Counted from the first letter of the stretch, positions 16,452 through 26,622 are shown. The stretch: 64,000 nt of DNA from Bacteroidota bacterium (GCA_016722565.1 JADKIU010000007.1:124001-188000), one strand, 5' to 3'. Numbers and translations are program-made. The notes: generated by a model not told the origin, from the sequence alone.

Positions 16452-18239
16452 CTATTTATGTGATGCGCAACCTGAATGCGCCTTCGTTACATTATAGAAA
16501 AATTTCTGCATATCCCAAGCAGATGTTGGACAACGTTCTGCACATAAGCCGCAATGCAAACAAACGTTTTCATCTTTTACCATTACTCGTTTTGTTTTCA
16601 ATTCAGAAGATACGTACAAATCTTGTGTTGCATTCGTTGCTGGCACTTTTAACATTGTACGCAAATCTGTTTCATCCGCATTTTCAGTAAATGTGATGCA
16701 GGCAGTCGGACAAATATCCATACATGCATCGCACTCAATACATTTATCGGTTGTAAAAACAGTTTGGATATCACAATTCAAACAACGTTCTGCTTCTTTA
16801 AATCCGGTTAATCCGTCAAAGCCCAATTCCACTTCTTTCTTACGATCAGAAAGCGTTACCTTCTTCTCAGCTTGGGGAACAACATAACGCTTGTCGGTTA
16901 CAACAGCACTATCGTATGCCCATTCGTGGATTCCCATTTTTTGAGAAACTAAATTCACATAGGGTGAAGGACGAACCGTTAATTTTTCGCCACGGCAAAA
17001 CAAATCAATAGAAATTGCAGCTTGATGTCCGTGCGCTACTGCTGTGATTACATTTTTTGGTCCCCAAGCTGCATCGCCACCAAAAAATACTTTTGGATTT
17101 GTAGAACAGAAGGTCACTTCATCTACTTTCGGCATGTTCCATTGATCAAACTCAATTCCTAAATCGCGTTCAATCCATGGGAAACTATTTTCTTGTCCAA
17201 CAGCAATCAATACATCATCTGCTTCAATAAAAACATCTTCACCACCTACTGGAACCAATTTACGTTTTCCATTTTCATACACAGCTTCCACTTTTTCAAA
17301 CGTCATTCCTTTCAATACTCCATTCTCCACCACAAATGTTTTTGGAACATGATTATCGATGATTGGAATATCTTCGTGCATTGCATCTTCTTTCTCCCAT
17401 GGTGATGCTTTCATTTCTGCAAACGGACTACGCACCACAACTTTTACTTGTTCGCCACCCAACCTGCGAGATGTTCTACAACAATCCATTGCTGTATTTC
17501 CACCACCCAAAACAATTACTTTTTTACCAATTTTTTTAGTGTGCTCAAAAGCTACATTCGCCAACCAGTTAATACCAATGTGAATGTTGGCAGCACCTTC
17601 TTGTCTACCGGGAATATTTAAATCTCTTCCCTTCGGAGCACCTGAACCAACAAATACAGCATCATAACCAGCGTTCAAAGTCTCTTTTAAACTCTTTACA
17701 TATTGATTAAAATGTGTATGAATACCTAAATCTAAAATATAATTTACTTCTTCATTTAAAACCGATTCCGGCAAACGGAAAGAAGGAATTTGGCTACGCA
17801 TAAAGCCACCACCTAATTTTTGTTCATCGTACAAATGAATCTCATATCCCAATGGAGCTAAGTCGCGAGCAACAGTAAGCGAAGCCGGACCGGCACCTAC
17901 CAGTGCAATTTTTTTACCATTTGATTTAAACGGACCTTGTGGCATGTGTTTTTTTACATCGCCTTTGTTATCAGCTGCAACGCGTTTTAATCGGCAAATC
18001 GCAACTGGTTCATCTTCTACACGACCTCTTCTGCAAGCAGGTTCACATGGTCGATCACAGGTACGCCCCAATACACCGGGAAACACATTCGAATCCCAAT
18101 TAATCATATACGCTTCTGTATATTTTTCTTCTGCAATTAAACGAATATACTCCGGAACAGGAGTATGAGCCGGACAAGCATGTTGACAGTCGACCACCTT
18201 GTGGAAGTACTCCGGATTGTTAATGTCTGTAGGTTTCAA
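16452..18239 (-). CDS. FAD-dependent GltD-like oxidoreductase with C-terminal ferredoxin domain
   Basis: The 595-residue protein has an N-terminal cysteine region as in the glutamate synthase small subunit (CQHACPAHTPVPEYI and CDRPCEPACRRGR), an FAD fold (LVGAGPASLTVARDL), an NAD(P) fold (VLGGGNTAMDCCRTS) and, near residues 505-580, a two-cluster ferredoxin domain (CIECDACMDICPTAC and CLHCGLCAERCPTSAW). It shares an operon with korA and korB, with a gap of about 50 bases. The natural role is to pass electrons between ferredoxin and NAD(P)H, making the KOR system self-contained. The domains are seen; the role is inferred. A stand-alone glutamate synthase subunit is less likely because no gltB is nearby. 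Confidence 0.82.
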   Translation of the reverse strand: MKPTDINNPEYFHKVVDCQHACPAHTPVPEYIRLIAEEKYTEAYMINWDSNVFPGVLGRTCDRPCEPACRRGRVEDEPVAICRLKRVAADNKGDVKKHMPQGPFKSNGKKIALVGAGPASLTVARDLAPLGYEIHLYDEQKLGGGFMRSQIPSFRLPESVLNEEVNYILDLGIHTHFNQYVKSLKETLNAGYDAVFVGSGAPKGRDLNIPGRQEGAANIHIGINWLANVAFEHTKKIGKKVIVLGGGNTAMDCCRTSRRLGGEQVKVVVRSPFAEMKASPWEKEDAMHEDIPIIDNHVPKTFVVENGVLKGMTFEKVEAVYENGKRKLVPVGGEDVFIEADDVLIAVGQENSFPWIERDLGIEFDQWNMPKVDEVTFCSTNPKVFFGGDAAWGPKNVITAVAHGHQAAISIDLFCRGEKLTVRPSPYVNLVSQKMGIHEWAYDSAVVTDKRYVVPQAEKKVTLSDRKKEVELGFDGLTGFKEAERCLNCDIQTVFTTDKCIECDACMDICPTACITFTENADETDLRTMLKVPATNATQDLYVSSELKTKRVMVKDENVCLHCGLCAERCPTSAWDMQKFFYNVTKAHSGCASHK

Positions 18240-18370
18240 TAGAGTATCTGTTAAAGATTATAACGCGTAAAAAATTACTAATTGTTACTTAATTAGCCAT
18301 ATGATAACGCTAAAGTGTAAAAAATTGGTTAGAATTCCAAATAATCTTTCGAACAGGGAAAAGGCCTTTA

Positions 18371-18730
18371 TCAGCGGGACTTATAATGATTGCGAATGAC
18401 CACTTTTTGGAGTTCCCGCTTGATAATCAAATCGGTAACAATCACCGAAAAAGGTTCCGTAGAATTAGAATTAACAGCCATTTTGATTTGTTCATCGCTG
18501 AGGTCGATGCGGTATAAAATACCTAGAAATTTCTGGCGGTTGGTATCCACCATTTTTTTTATGTGCGGCTCTACCTGATCAAATAATTCTTCATAGGCAT
18601 TATAAGCATTTCCTGAAAACTTCACTTCCATTCCAAACATCTCAAAATCTTTGATGATTTGAGCTGCGGTATCTTTAATGATATCGAGTTTGTTGAAATA
18701 GGGAGTCAGGTCCTGAAAATTCATTGGCAT
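18371..18730 (-). CDS. conserved hypothetical protein (119 aa)
   Basis: A short soluble protein with no signal peptide, transmembrane segment or motif I recognise. It looks mostly helical: an acidic/aromatic N-terminus (NFQDLTPYFNKLDIIKD) and a C-terminus ending in basic residues. It starts at ATG 18730; a second ATG two codons later is equally possible. It lies between the Fe-S oxidoreductase operon and a 2Fe-2S ferredoxin gene, separated from the latter by a degenerate CGCAGAG repeat. Confidence 0.6.
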   Translation of the reverse strand: MPMNFQDLTPYFNKLDIIKDTAAQIIKDFEMFGMEVKFSGNAYNAYEELFDQVEPHIKKMVDTNRQKFLGILYRIDLSDEQIKMAVNSNSTEPFSVIVTDLIIKRELQKVVIRNHYKSR

Positions 18731-18735
18731 TTTAA

Positions 18736-18772
18736 CCGCAGAGAACGCAAAGAAGGCGCAGAGGTCGCGGAG
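18736..18772. repeat. degenerate CGCAGAG-type repeat
   Basis: Four imperfect copies of a 7-10 base unit (CGCAGAG, CGCAAAG, CGCAGAG, CGCGGAG) fill the gap between two small minus-strand genes. This G-rich purine tract stands out from its AT-rich surroundings and resembles interspersed repeats seen in many bacterial genomes, including next to GxxExxY genes. I saw no second copy in the window. Confidence 0.5.
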
Positions 18773-18774
18773 TT

Positions 18775-19101
18775 TTATTTTTTTTCTCGTACATTTTCTA
18801 GTTTCAATCGCTCTACTACTCGATTGTTAATAATGTGTTCATTAATAATTTCATCCACATCACTCACTTCCACTCCAACATAAAAAACACCTTCGGGATA
18901 AATCACAATTGTTTGTCCGAAATCACAAATATCCAAACAACCTGCTTTTTGCGCACGCAGTTTTATTGGAAGATTTAATTCTTTTAATTTTTTCTTGAAT
19001 GCATCTACAATCTCCAATCCATGAGCTTCTCCGCAACTCTTTCTTGGAGCTTCGGGAGCACGTTGGTTGACGCAAATGAATATATGTTTGTTGTACACCA
19101 T
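18775..19101 (-). CDS. (2Fe-2S) ferredoxin, thioredoxin-like fold
   Basis: The 108-residue protein has the cysteine spacing of thioredoxin-like 2Fe-2S ferredoxins: HIFICVNQR (C10), RKSCGEAHG (C23), and KAGCLDICDFG (C55, C59). The following segment, TIVIYPEGVFYVGVEVSDVDEI, matches the usual VVVYPEGxWY pattern of the family. It probably carries one electron in the cytoplasm. Its place just upstream of a ferredoxin-linked oxidoreductase operon suggests it may serve that system, but the family is widespread and the link is inference. Confidence 0.8.
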   Translation of the reverse strand: MVYNKHIFICVNQRAPEAPRKSCGEAHGLEIVDAFKKKLKELNLPIKLRAQKAGCLDICDFGQTIVIYPEGVFYVGVEVSDVDEIINEHIINNRVVERLKLENVREKK

Positions 19102-19115
19102 CGAATTACTAATTT

Positions 19116-19628
19116 TTACGAAATATACGAATTACTAATTTGAGCGCCCTGTTTCAAATGAAATTCAAAAAGCAATTCATATTCTTTACCCGACAATTTT
19201 TCCTCATACTTTTTTATTACTCCTCCAAAATTATCTAGAACTCTAATTCTATAAATCTTGTATTCAACAGTTTGAGAAGGAATAAAGAAAAAAATAAAAT
19301 CTAGCCATTCTGGATCATGCTCAAAATTATCATAATCCACTTCTCCTTCAAATAAAAACAGTTTTATGTCAAACCTATCGGCTATAGAAAGCTTTCTTTT
19401 TACAGGAACAATTCCTGAACAATAATACTTTGTAATCTCAACACTATTGGCATGCACTACTATTCCTGTTATTGAAAAAAAAGAAAAAATTACGAGAACC
19501 ATAATTGTCAATACAGCATAATCAGAATATGAAGTATAAAACAAATAAATAGTGAATAAAAGAAGAGTAATGTAGCTTATTCGAAACAAAAACAATTTCA
19601 AAAATATATTACGTCTATACAATTCCAT
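19116..19628 (-). CDS. hypothetical membrane protein (170 aa)
   Basis: Two transmembrane helices lie near the N-terminus (about residues 10-30 and 35-57, LLLFTIYLFYTSYSDYAVLTIMVLVIFSFF in two parts), followed by a soluble domain with several aromatic and acidic residues (EGEVDYDNFEHDPEW). No family recognised. It lies between the ferredoxin and polyprenyl synthase genes, and two copies of CGAATTACTAATTT surround its stop codon. Confidence 0.55.
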   Translation of the reverse strand: MELYRRNIFLKLFLFRISYITLLLFTIYLFYTSYSDYAVLTIMVLVIFSFFSITGIVVHANSVEITKYYCSGIVPVKRKLSIADRFDIKLFLFEGEVDYDNFEHDPEWLDFIFFFIPSQTVEYKIYRIRVLDNFGGVIKKYEEKLSGKEYELLFEFHLKQGAQISNSYIS

Positions 19629-19640
19629 CTCACATCTTAC

Positions 19641-19664
19641 GATTCGTAATTTCGTCTTATTCGT
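19641..19664. repeat. 24-bp dispersed repeat, copy 1
   Basis: This stretch begins GATTCGTAATTTCG and is 23/24 identical to bases 35703-35726. It lies in the short gap between a membrane-protein gene and the polyprenyl synthase gene. In this copy it runs straight into TATCCGTA; in the other copy a palindrome sits at that junction. Confidence 0.6.
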
Positions 19665-19672
19665 TATCCGTA

Positions 19673-20653
19673 TTACATTTCGCGCACCATCAAACTTTCA
19701 GCAAAAGCAATCAAACTTTGTTTTTTAGATTCAGAAACAGGAATATCCTTTAAGAAGGTCAATGCCAATTCATAATGCTTTTGCATTTCTGTTCTAGCCA
19801 GCTCTTTTACATTTAAAAAGTTATAGATATTGATGACTGCTTCTACTTTTTCTTTCGCATCAAATTGCGGAGCGGCAATCCATTGATGCAACTCTTCTTT
19901 CATATAACGATTACTCTCAGCCATTTCGATGGCTTTTAGCAGCAAGTATGTTTTTTTGTTTGCAATGATATCTCCACCTTTTTGTTTTCCAAATTTTGAA
20001 GCATCGGCATACACATCTAAAATATCATCTTGCAGTTGAAATGCAATTCCGATGTGCTTTCCAAAATCGTACAAACGTTGTGCATCTTCTTCTCTTGCTC
20101 CACCAATCACTGCACCAATTTTTAATGCCCCACCCAACAAAACAGCGGTTTTCAATTCAATCATTTTGATGTATTGCTGAATCGAAACTTTTGTCATCGA
20201 TTCATAATTCATATCGTATTGCTGTCCTTCACAGACTTTCACTGCTGTATCACTAAAAATTTCGAGTAACTGTGGAAGCATTGATGGGTCAGCCAAACAA
20301 AGTTCTTGATACGCTCTCACCATCATGGCATCACCACTTAAAATGGCAATGTTATTATTCCATTTTTCGTGAACAGTTGGTTGATTTCTTCTCAAAGGCG
20401 CTTTGTCCATTAGGTCGTCATGCACCAATGTAAAATTATGAAACAACTCAATGGCTAATGCCGGATGAAGTGCTTTGGCAGCATCGCCATCAAACATGTC
20501 GGTAGCAATAAATACTAAAACCGGGCGTAATCTTTTTCCACCCAACGACATAATGTAGGCAATGGGTTCATACAATTCTTTCGGATTAGAACCGTATTTT
20601 TTATCCTTTAGGGCAGCTTCAATTTGCTGCTGATAGGTGGCAATTGTTGTCAA
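19673..20653 (-). CDS. polyprenyl (geranylgeranyl/farnesyl-type) diphosphate synthase
   Basis: A trans-prenyltransferase of 326 residues. The first Asp-rich motif is HDDLMDKAPLRRNQPTVH (D79-D83) and the second is QLQDDILDVYAD near 207, both intact; GGKRLRPVLV is the conserved isopentenyl-diphosphate-binding stretch. It condenses isopentenyl diphosphate with an allylic diphosphate. Chain length cannot be fixed with certainty. It is separate from any menaquinone genes in the window. Confidence 0.88.
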   Translation of the reverse strand: MTTIATYQQQIEAALKDKKYGSNPKELYEPIAYIMSLGGKRLRPVLVFIATDMFDGDAAKALHPALAIELFHNFTLVHDDLMDKAPLRRNQPTVHEKWNNNIAILSGDAMMVRAYQELCLADPSMLPQLLEIFSDTAVKVCEGQQYDMNYESMTKVSIQQYIKMIELKTAVLLGGALKIGAVIGGAREEDAQRLYDFGKHIGIAFQLQDDILDVYADASKFGKQKGGDIIANKKTYLLLKAIEMAESNRYMKEELHQWIAAPQFDAKEKVEAVINIYNFLNVKELARTEMQKHYELALTFLKDIPVSESKKQSLIAFAESLMVREM

Positions 20654-20668
20654 CTCTAAAAATCTAAA

Positions 20669-21532
20669 TTATTGTTCAATTAACTTCATTAAATATTTTC
20701 CATAACCGCTTTTCAATAACGGTTCAGCAATTTTCTTCAGTTGTTCTTTATCGATGTATCCCATTCGATAAGCAACTTCTTCAATACATCCAATACTTAA
20801 CCCTTGTCGTTCTTCAATCACTTGTACAAACTGACCTGCTTGTGTTAAGGATGCAAATGTGCCTGTATCCAACCAAGCTGTTCCTCTATCTAAAATACCC
20901 ACTTTTAATTTTCCTGTTTGTAAATAATATTTATTTACATCGGTAATTTCATACTCACCGCGTGCACTTGGTTTTAATGTTTTTGCAACTTCCACCACAC
21001 TGTTATCATAAAAATACAATCCCGGAACAGCATAATTTGATTTCGGCTTTGTTGGTTTTTCTTCGATAGACATTGCATTTCCTTGTGCATCAAATTCCAC
21101 CACACCATAACGTTCCGGATCAGAAACATGGTAAGCAAATACTACTCCGCCTTCCGGATCTTGATGCTGTTGCAGCAGTCTTCCCAATCCCGCTCCGTAA
21201 AAAATATTATCACCCAATACCAACGCCACTTTATCCTTTCCGATAAATTTCTCTCCAATTACAAATGCTTGTGCAAGCCCGTTTGGAATTTCCTGAACAG
21301 CATACGAAAATTTACAACCCAAACTTTTTCCATCACCCAACAATCGTTCAAATTGAGGAAGATCATGTGGTGTAGAAATAATCAATACCTCAGAAATACC
21401 TGCCATCATCAAAACAGATAACGGATAATAAATCATAGGTTTATCATACACCGGCATCAATTGTTTACTAACAGCAAGTGTTAAAGGATGTAGTCGAGTG
21501 CCGGATCCACCGGCTAAAATAATTCCCTTCAT
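20669..21532 (-). CDS. rmlA: glucose-1-phosphate thymidylyltransferase
   Basis: This nucleotidyltransferase (287 aa) makes dTDP-glucose from dTTP and glucose-1-phosphate, the first step to dTDP-rhamnose and related sugars. The N-terminus ILAGGSGTRLHPLT is the nucleotide-binding signature and DKPMIYYPLSVLMMAGI follows as expected; VLGDNIFYGAGL and DTGTFASL are later marks. No rmlBCD genes follow, so the operon is incomplete here. Confidence 0.93.
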   Translation of the reverse strand: MKGIILAGGSGTRLHPLTLAVSKQLMPVYDKPMIYYPLSVLMMAGISEVLIISTPHDLPQFERLLGDGKSLGCKFSYAVQEIPNGLAQAFVIGEKFIGKDKVALVLGDNIFYGAGLGRLLQQHQDPEGGVVFAYHVSDPERYGVVEFDAQGNAMSIEEKPTKPKSNYAVPGLYFYDNSVVEVAKTLKPSARGEYEITDVNKYYLQTGKLKVGILDRGTAWLDTGTFASLTQAGQFVQVIEERQGLSIGCIEEVAYRMGYIDKEQLKKIAEPLLKSGYGKYLMKLIEQ

Positions 21533-21599
21533 TTTAGATAGTTGTTAAATAGTTATTCCTTAATAGTTTTATTCAAATAGTAGTACAAGTATACTATTT

Positions 21600-24041
21600 T
21601 CAATCTTTCTTTTTCTCTTTTCCACCAATCTCCAATTCATTCAAGTTGATATCCTCTTCCTCATCGTATACTTCAATTAATGGATCTTGTAAAAATACTT
21701 TATTTGTCAATCGTTTTTCCAACGAAAGCAAAAAGCAAGGCAACAAAATTAAGTTTGAGCAATAGGCAATTAATAAGGTTACTGAAATTAAAATTCCCAA
21801 TGCAGCCGTTCCGCCAAAGCTGGATGCTGCAAAAATCCCAAAACCGCAAAATAAAATTATCGCTGTATAGATCATGCTCACACCTGTTTCTTTAATAGTG
21901 AGGGAAACTCCTTTTGAAATGCTGGTGTGTTGATTCTTCATCTCCTGACGATACTTTGTAAGGAAATAAAGTGTTCCATCCGAAGCAATTCCAAACGCAA
22001 TGCTATATACCAAAATGGTGCTTGGTTTAATGTAGATATGAAAATAACCCATGATGCCGGCAGTAATTAACAATGGAATTAAACTTGGCACTACTGAAAT
22101 AAAAATCATGCGTGGCGACATAAACAAGGTGTACAATACAATCGCGATTAACAATACCGCCAGTAATACACTTTCCAATAAATTTTTCACCAGAAATTTA
22201 TTCCCGTGTAAAAAAATCATACTGTTTCCGGTAATCGATATTTTATAATTTTTGTATGCAGGCAACCATTCTTCTTTTTCGTAATCGTAATTAAATACAC
22301 TATCGATGCGAGGTTGTAAACGTTTTAACACTTTCAACAATTCAATAGATCCAACATCTTTCATCTGAACACTCACACGTGTAAATTGACGCGTACTATC
22401 AATAAATGAAGCAAACTGCCCCGACTTATCATCAGCATCCGACTTTGCAAAATCGGCCAGTTTTTGTAAATCCATTGCTCCTGGTAAACGGTATTCTTTT
22501 TTAGCCCCATCATTATACGCCTGATTAAAAAACTTAATCCCTTCTACAACTGAAACGGCTTTTGAAAAAATGGAATCTTGCAAAAACAATTTTTGAAGTT
22601 TGTTGATTTTATACAATGTTCTGCCACCATCCGCAAAAACGCCATTCGGCTTTTTGGTATCAATTGAAATTTCAAAAGGAAGGACTCCATTGTAATTTTT
22701 TTCGAAATAACGCATATCCACCAAAATAGGATCATTCTTAGGCAAATCGTCTACAATATATCCCAATGGCAAAATTTTTGTTATTCCATAAATCGCAACA
22801 ATCACTATCACGATTACAATTGCATAAATTCTTGGTCGATAATGGTGTACCCAATAATCAATTTTTTGCAATACAACGGTAAGCACTTTGTTTTGCAAAT
22901 GTTTGATGTGTTTCACCGAAGGAGATGGTAAATAACTAAACACAATCGGAACCAACATCAACGAGATGATGTAGGTAATCATTACGCTGAGTGACGAAAT
23001 CAATCCAAATTCAAAAAGTGGTTTACTATCGGTTGAACAAAATACTGCAAATCCAATAGCAGTTGTCACATTCGCCATAAAAAGAGAAATCCCAACTTTC
23101 TCAATTGCAGTAGAAAGTGCCTGCTTTTTATTTCCATGCAGTTTAAATTCTGTATGGTATTTGTTCAGCAATAAAATGCAATTCGGAACACCAATCACAA
23201 TCAGCAGCGGAGGAATTAACCCAGTAAGAACGGAAACTTGATATCCAAACAAGACCAATAGTCCTACAGACCAAACCACACCAATAAAAACAACTACGAG
23301 GGAAAATACAACCGGCAATACTGATCGAAAAAACAACATCAAAATGATTGCAGTCACAATTAATGCGAGCAATGTAAATAATTTCGTTTCACCTTGAATC
23401 ATTCTCGCTACAGCCGTTCGGATATAAGGCATGCCAGAATAACTGACTTTGATATTTGTTGCACCAATAAATTTTTCAACTTGAGCAACAATCGAATCCA
23501 CTATCACCAAACGATTTTTAGTATTCAACAATTTATTGTCGAAGGTGATTGCCATTAACGTGGAATGTGCGGTATCGTTATAAATAATTCCCTTATAAAA
23601 AGGCAAATCATACACCATCTGTTTGATGCTGTCCACTTCTGCTTGCGATTGTGGTTTTCGCGAAAGGATAGGGAAATTTTCAAATTTCTGCAGACTGTCA
23701 TTCCGGTGTAACACCTGTAAACGAGCAACTGACAATACTGCTTTCACGCCCCAGGCGGCCTTTATTCGATTGCCTAAGTCGTACCATTCATTGAAATTTT
23801 TAACATTGTACAACGCACTATCAGAAATCCCCAGAACCATTACCGCTCCATCCTGACCAAATCGTTTTTTAAACTTTTTATACTCGAGGGAAGTGGTATC
23901 GTGAGCTGGTAGAAGATTAGGCGCCTCATACGAAAGCTCTGCTTTCATGGCATAAAATCCAAAAAAGGCTGTCATCCCCAATAAAATGATGATAATGGGT
24001 AATCTACTTTTTAAGATAAAGCGACCTAGGAAATTCCACAT
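21600..24041 (-). CDS. RND-superfamily (MMPL-type) transporter
   Basis: This 813-residue inner-membrane protein has the duplicated architecture of RND exporters: one N-terminal helix (residues 13-31), a large extracytoplasmic loop, a five-helix block (about 220-400), then a second single helix, loop and five-helix block (about 630-790). Signature stretches are ALIVTAIILMLFFRSVLPVV and GIASDGTLYFLTKYRQE. The C-terminus is acidic and lysine-rich. Members move lipids, hopanoids or drugs; the substrate is not readable. No membrane-fusion or TolC-like partner is next to it, which favours the MMPL/HpnN-like group over HAE1-type efflux pumps. Confidence 0.8.
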   Translation of the reverse strand: MWNFLGRFILKSRLPIIIILLGMTAFFGFYAMKAELSYEAPNLLPAHDTTSLEYKKFKKRFGQDGAVMVLGISDSALYNVKNFNEWYDLGNRIKAAWGVKAVLSVARLQVLHRNDSLQKFENFPILSRKPQSQAEVDSIKQMVYDLPFYKGIIYNDTAHSTLMAITFDNKLLNTKNRLVIVDSIVAQVEKFIGATNIKVSYSGMPYIRTAVARMIQGETKLFTLLALIVTAIILMLFFRSVLPVVFSLVVVFIGVVWSVGLLVLFGYQVSVLTGLIPPLLIVIGVPNCILLLNKYHTEFKLHGNKKQALSTAIEKVGISLFMANVTTAIGFAVFCSTDSKPLFEFGLISSLSVMITYIISLMLVPIVFSYLPSPSVKHIKHLQNKVLTVVLQKIDYWVHHYRPRIYAIVIVIVIVAIYGITKILPLGYIVDDLPKNDPILVDMRYFEKNYNGVLPFEISIDTKKPNGVFADGGRTLYKINKLQKLFLQDSIFSKAVSVVEGIKFFNQAYNDGAKKEYRLPGAMDLQKLADFAKSDADDKSGQFASFIDSTRQFTRVSVQMKDVGSIELLKVLKRLQPRIDSVFNYDYEKEEWLPAYKNYKISITGNSMIFLHGNKFLVKNLLESVLLAVLLIAIVLYTLFMSPRMIFISVVPSLIPLLITAGIMGYFHIYIKPSTILVYSIAFGIASDGTLYFLTKYRQEMKNQHTSISKGVSLTIKETGVSMIYTAIILFCGFGIFAASSFGGTAALGILISVTLLIAYCSNLILLPCFLLSLEKRLTNKVFLQDPLIEVYDEEEDINLNELEIGGKEKKKD

Positions 24042-24159
24042 AATTTTTAAATAAGCTGAAAAGTTGTTTTCTCCCCGAAATTAATCATAATTAACGTACG
24101 AAAACAAGAGAAATGAAGAGAATTAGGCGTGACAGTATTTCGTTTTTTCGAAATAAATG

Positions 24160-26582
24160 TTAGAATGTAAGCACAAGCGAGAGCTTATAGGCCATATTTT
24201 TCTCCACTTGAACATCGGCATATGGACCATACCGCATGAATGCACCGCCCCCCAAACCCAGATAGACGATGTTGTAATAGTTCACACGAAGGAGATTATT
24301 GATTAGCAAACCACTTTCATAAAAACCTTTCTCCATGGTTTTAAATCCTAAATGTGAGTGTTGCTCACGGTGCTGCAAGCTTCCAATACCTGCATTGGTA
24401 AATATCACTAGTTGAGGTTGAAATTTCGGGCGTTTAAATAACAATGACCCGAAATTGTGTGAGAAAAATAAATTCACATATTTATCTGAAACAAATTCAT
24501 ATAAACCCATTGTTTGAAATGTATTTTCTACATACAAATAACTTCCTTTCGAATTACTGCCATTCCCATTAAATAAATAGGAATATGGCACATTGCCTTC
24601 CATCCAACCGCCTTCCAATAAAAATTTGCTACGACCTAAATTTTTAATTAAAAATGTTTTCTCAATTCCCAACGAAACTTTATTATAATCGTATTTAGCA
24701 GTGGGCACATCCAATTTTAATCCGCGGGTATATGCAAAATAAATCACAGGATAATCTGTTCCATCGGATAATAATTGTCCGAACGACTGTACAAATTTTT
24801 CTTTGTATGCATACCTTCCTTTCACTCTTATTTCGGTTGATTTAAAATCGATAGAAGTTTCAGTAGAATCTACACGATTGGGTAAAAACATATAATTGTA
24901 TTTCGGTACACGAAAACTTTCGTTGTAAGCAACATTTGTTGTTAAATACTTAAACACTCTAAAATTAACCGATACTTCTTTTTGCTCCAAATAATCCATG
25001 CGAGCGGTCATTTGCATGCGATTAAAATTGTAACGCGTATAAAAATATTGTGTGCGACCTGGCTCTGCAATATCTCGCGAGTACAAGGCTTTGATAAAAT
25101 AATCCTTACTGTTTTTTTTCAGAAATAGTTTTGCATCAAAACCAAATTTGGTAATTGAATCTTTATATCCGTAAGCTATATATCCACCTACATTCCCCCA
25201 ACGTGCCAACCGATCGTTGGTATGCAAACCAACACCTCCACGAATAATCTCATATTCATTAAAACCGATGATGCGGTTCAAATCAATACTAATCGGTCCG
25301 ATAGGAATTTGCAAAGTGGTTAAGCCTTCAAACACTTTTAATACTCGGTCGAAATGCTGCTTTTTACCTAAACTATCAATTACTTTGTACGTTTTTTGTT
25401 CTTTAGTATCAAGGGTATCAATGCGATGTTTTTCCCAGTAAACGTTATCCTTCCGTGTGGCATCCGGTTCGATGGTCAGCGTTTCAAAATCGAAATCTTT
25501 TTTCTTTAAGTCCGCATCTAATTTCACATCTGTGATATAACTTTTGCCAATCAATTTCATCCCGATGTATTTGGTGGGATACTTTTTATAATGTAATTCA
25601 TAATTCAACTGTTCGGGAAACCATTGACGATTGTCTATTAATTTATATTGTTGTTGAATTTTAATATCCACTAAACTTTTTTCGAACGGAGCAGCAATCA
25701 CATTTTGAATGGCATATCCATTTGTATGAATATACAAAACACCTTCTAGCGCTTCGAAGTTTTTTCCTTTTAACGGACGATACGAAATAATATACACTGA
25801 ATCATTTCCCTGAAACAAAGTGTCTTCAATCGTAAAAAAATATTTGTTGGTGCTTCCTGCTGCAATCGGGTTCAGATAGTCTTTTCCGAGAATTTGAAAA
25901 TAATCCTCATAAAAACTAAAAGGTTGTAAATCGGTTGAAGAAACGGTAAAAGAGGGATCTTTAAAACCTGAAACTTTATTTGCGACTACTTTTTCGTTTA
26001 AATTTCCGGGATATAAATATTTTCGCTCTTTCACATCCTCCATCATCAACAGGTGGGAATTTTCAGAATAAACTCTCAACCTCGATTTTAAAGAATCCGT
26101 TGCGACTGAATCTTTTTTGTCCACCACCTCATCCTTGTTATAAACCAAATCCCAATAGGTTTTACTATAGGTGTTACAAGTATAACTTTGAATCTTATCC
26201 GGATTGTTTTTATCACGATTTTTAGTCGCCAGTTTAATAATGCGGTGCGCAGGATTTTCACCCGGGCGAATCACAACCGTATTTAAATCAAAGGTTTTTT
26301 TCTTTAGCCGAACCGTAATTTCTTTTCATCACCTACGGTATATTTATACGACTCATAACCCACATAGGTAAACACAATTCCAAGAATGGGTTCTGTTGAA
26401 GTAAGTTTGAATTTACCATCAATATCAGATATTGTTGTGTTTTCTGTACCAACAACACCAATATTTACAAAGGCAAGCGCTTGTTTTCCGGATGCATCAA
26501 GCACTTTCCCTTCTACTGAATATTGTGCAGAAAGGGGAAGAAAAATGGTGACTAGGAAAATGGTTAATTGTAAACGAAGCAC
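24160..26582 (-). CDS. DUF5686 outer-membrane protein with carboxypeptidase-regulatory-like domain (frameshifted)
   Basis: Two reading frames together make one protein of about 807 residues. The first (from ATG 26582) has a signal peptide ending near SAQ and a carboxypeptidase-regulatory-like beta domain (VEGKVLDASGKQALAFVNIGV). It stops at 26304. The second carries the DUF5686 body starting around TFDLNTVVIRPGENPAHRII and ends in an aromatic beta strand typical of an outer-membrane barrel. In the second frame the codons before VIRPGEN read on as EITVRLKKKTF, exactly filling the join, so one base is missing in GAAAAGA near 26321-26326. The family is Bacteroidota-specific and of unknown function. 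Sequencing error or a real frameshift are both possible. Confidence 0.8.
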
Positions 26583-26622
26583 TGGAATTTGTTTTGTGCT
26601 AAGGTAGGGGTTTTAGAGGAAA

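Noticed and set aside
26272..26274. GTG as a possible start of a free-standing DUF5686 protein
   Set aside because: The codons upstream in the same frame read EITVRLKKKTF and join the signal-peptide module without a gap, so it is not a true start.
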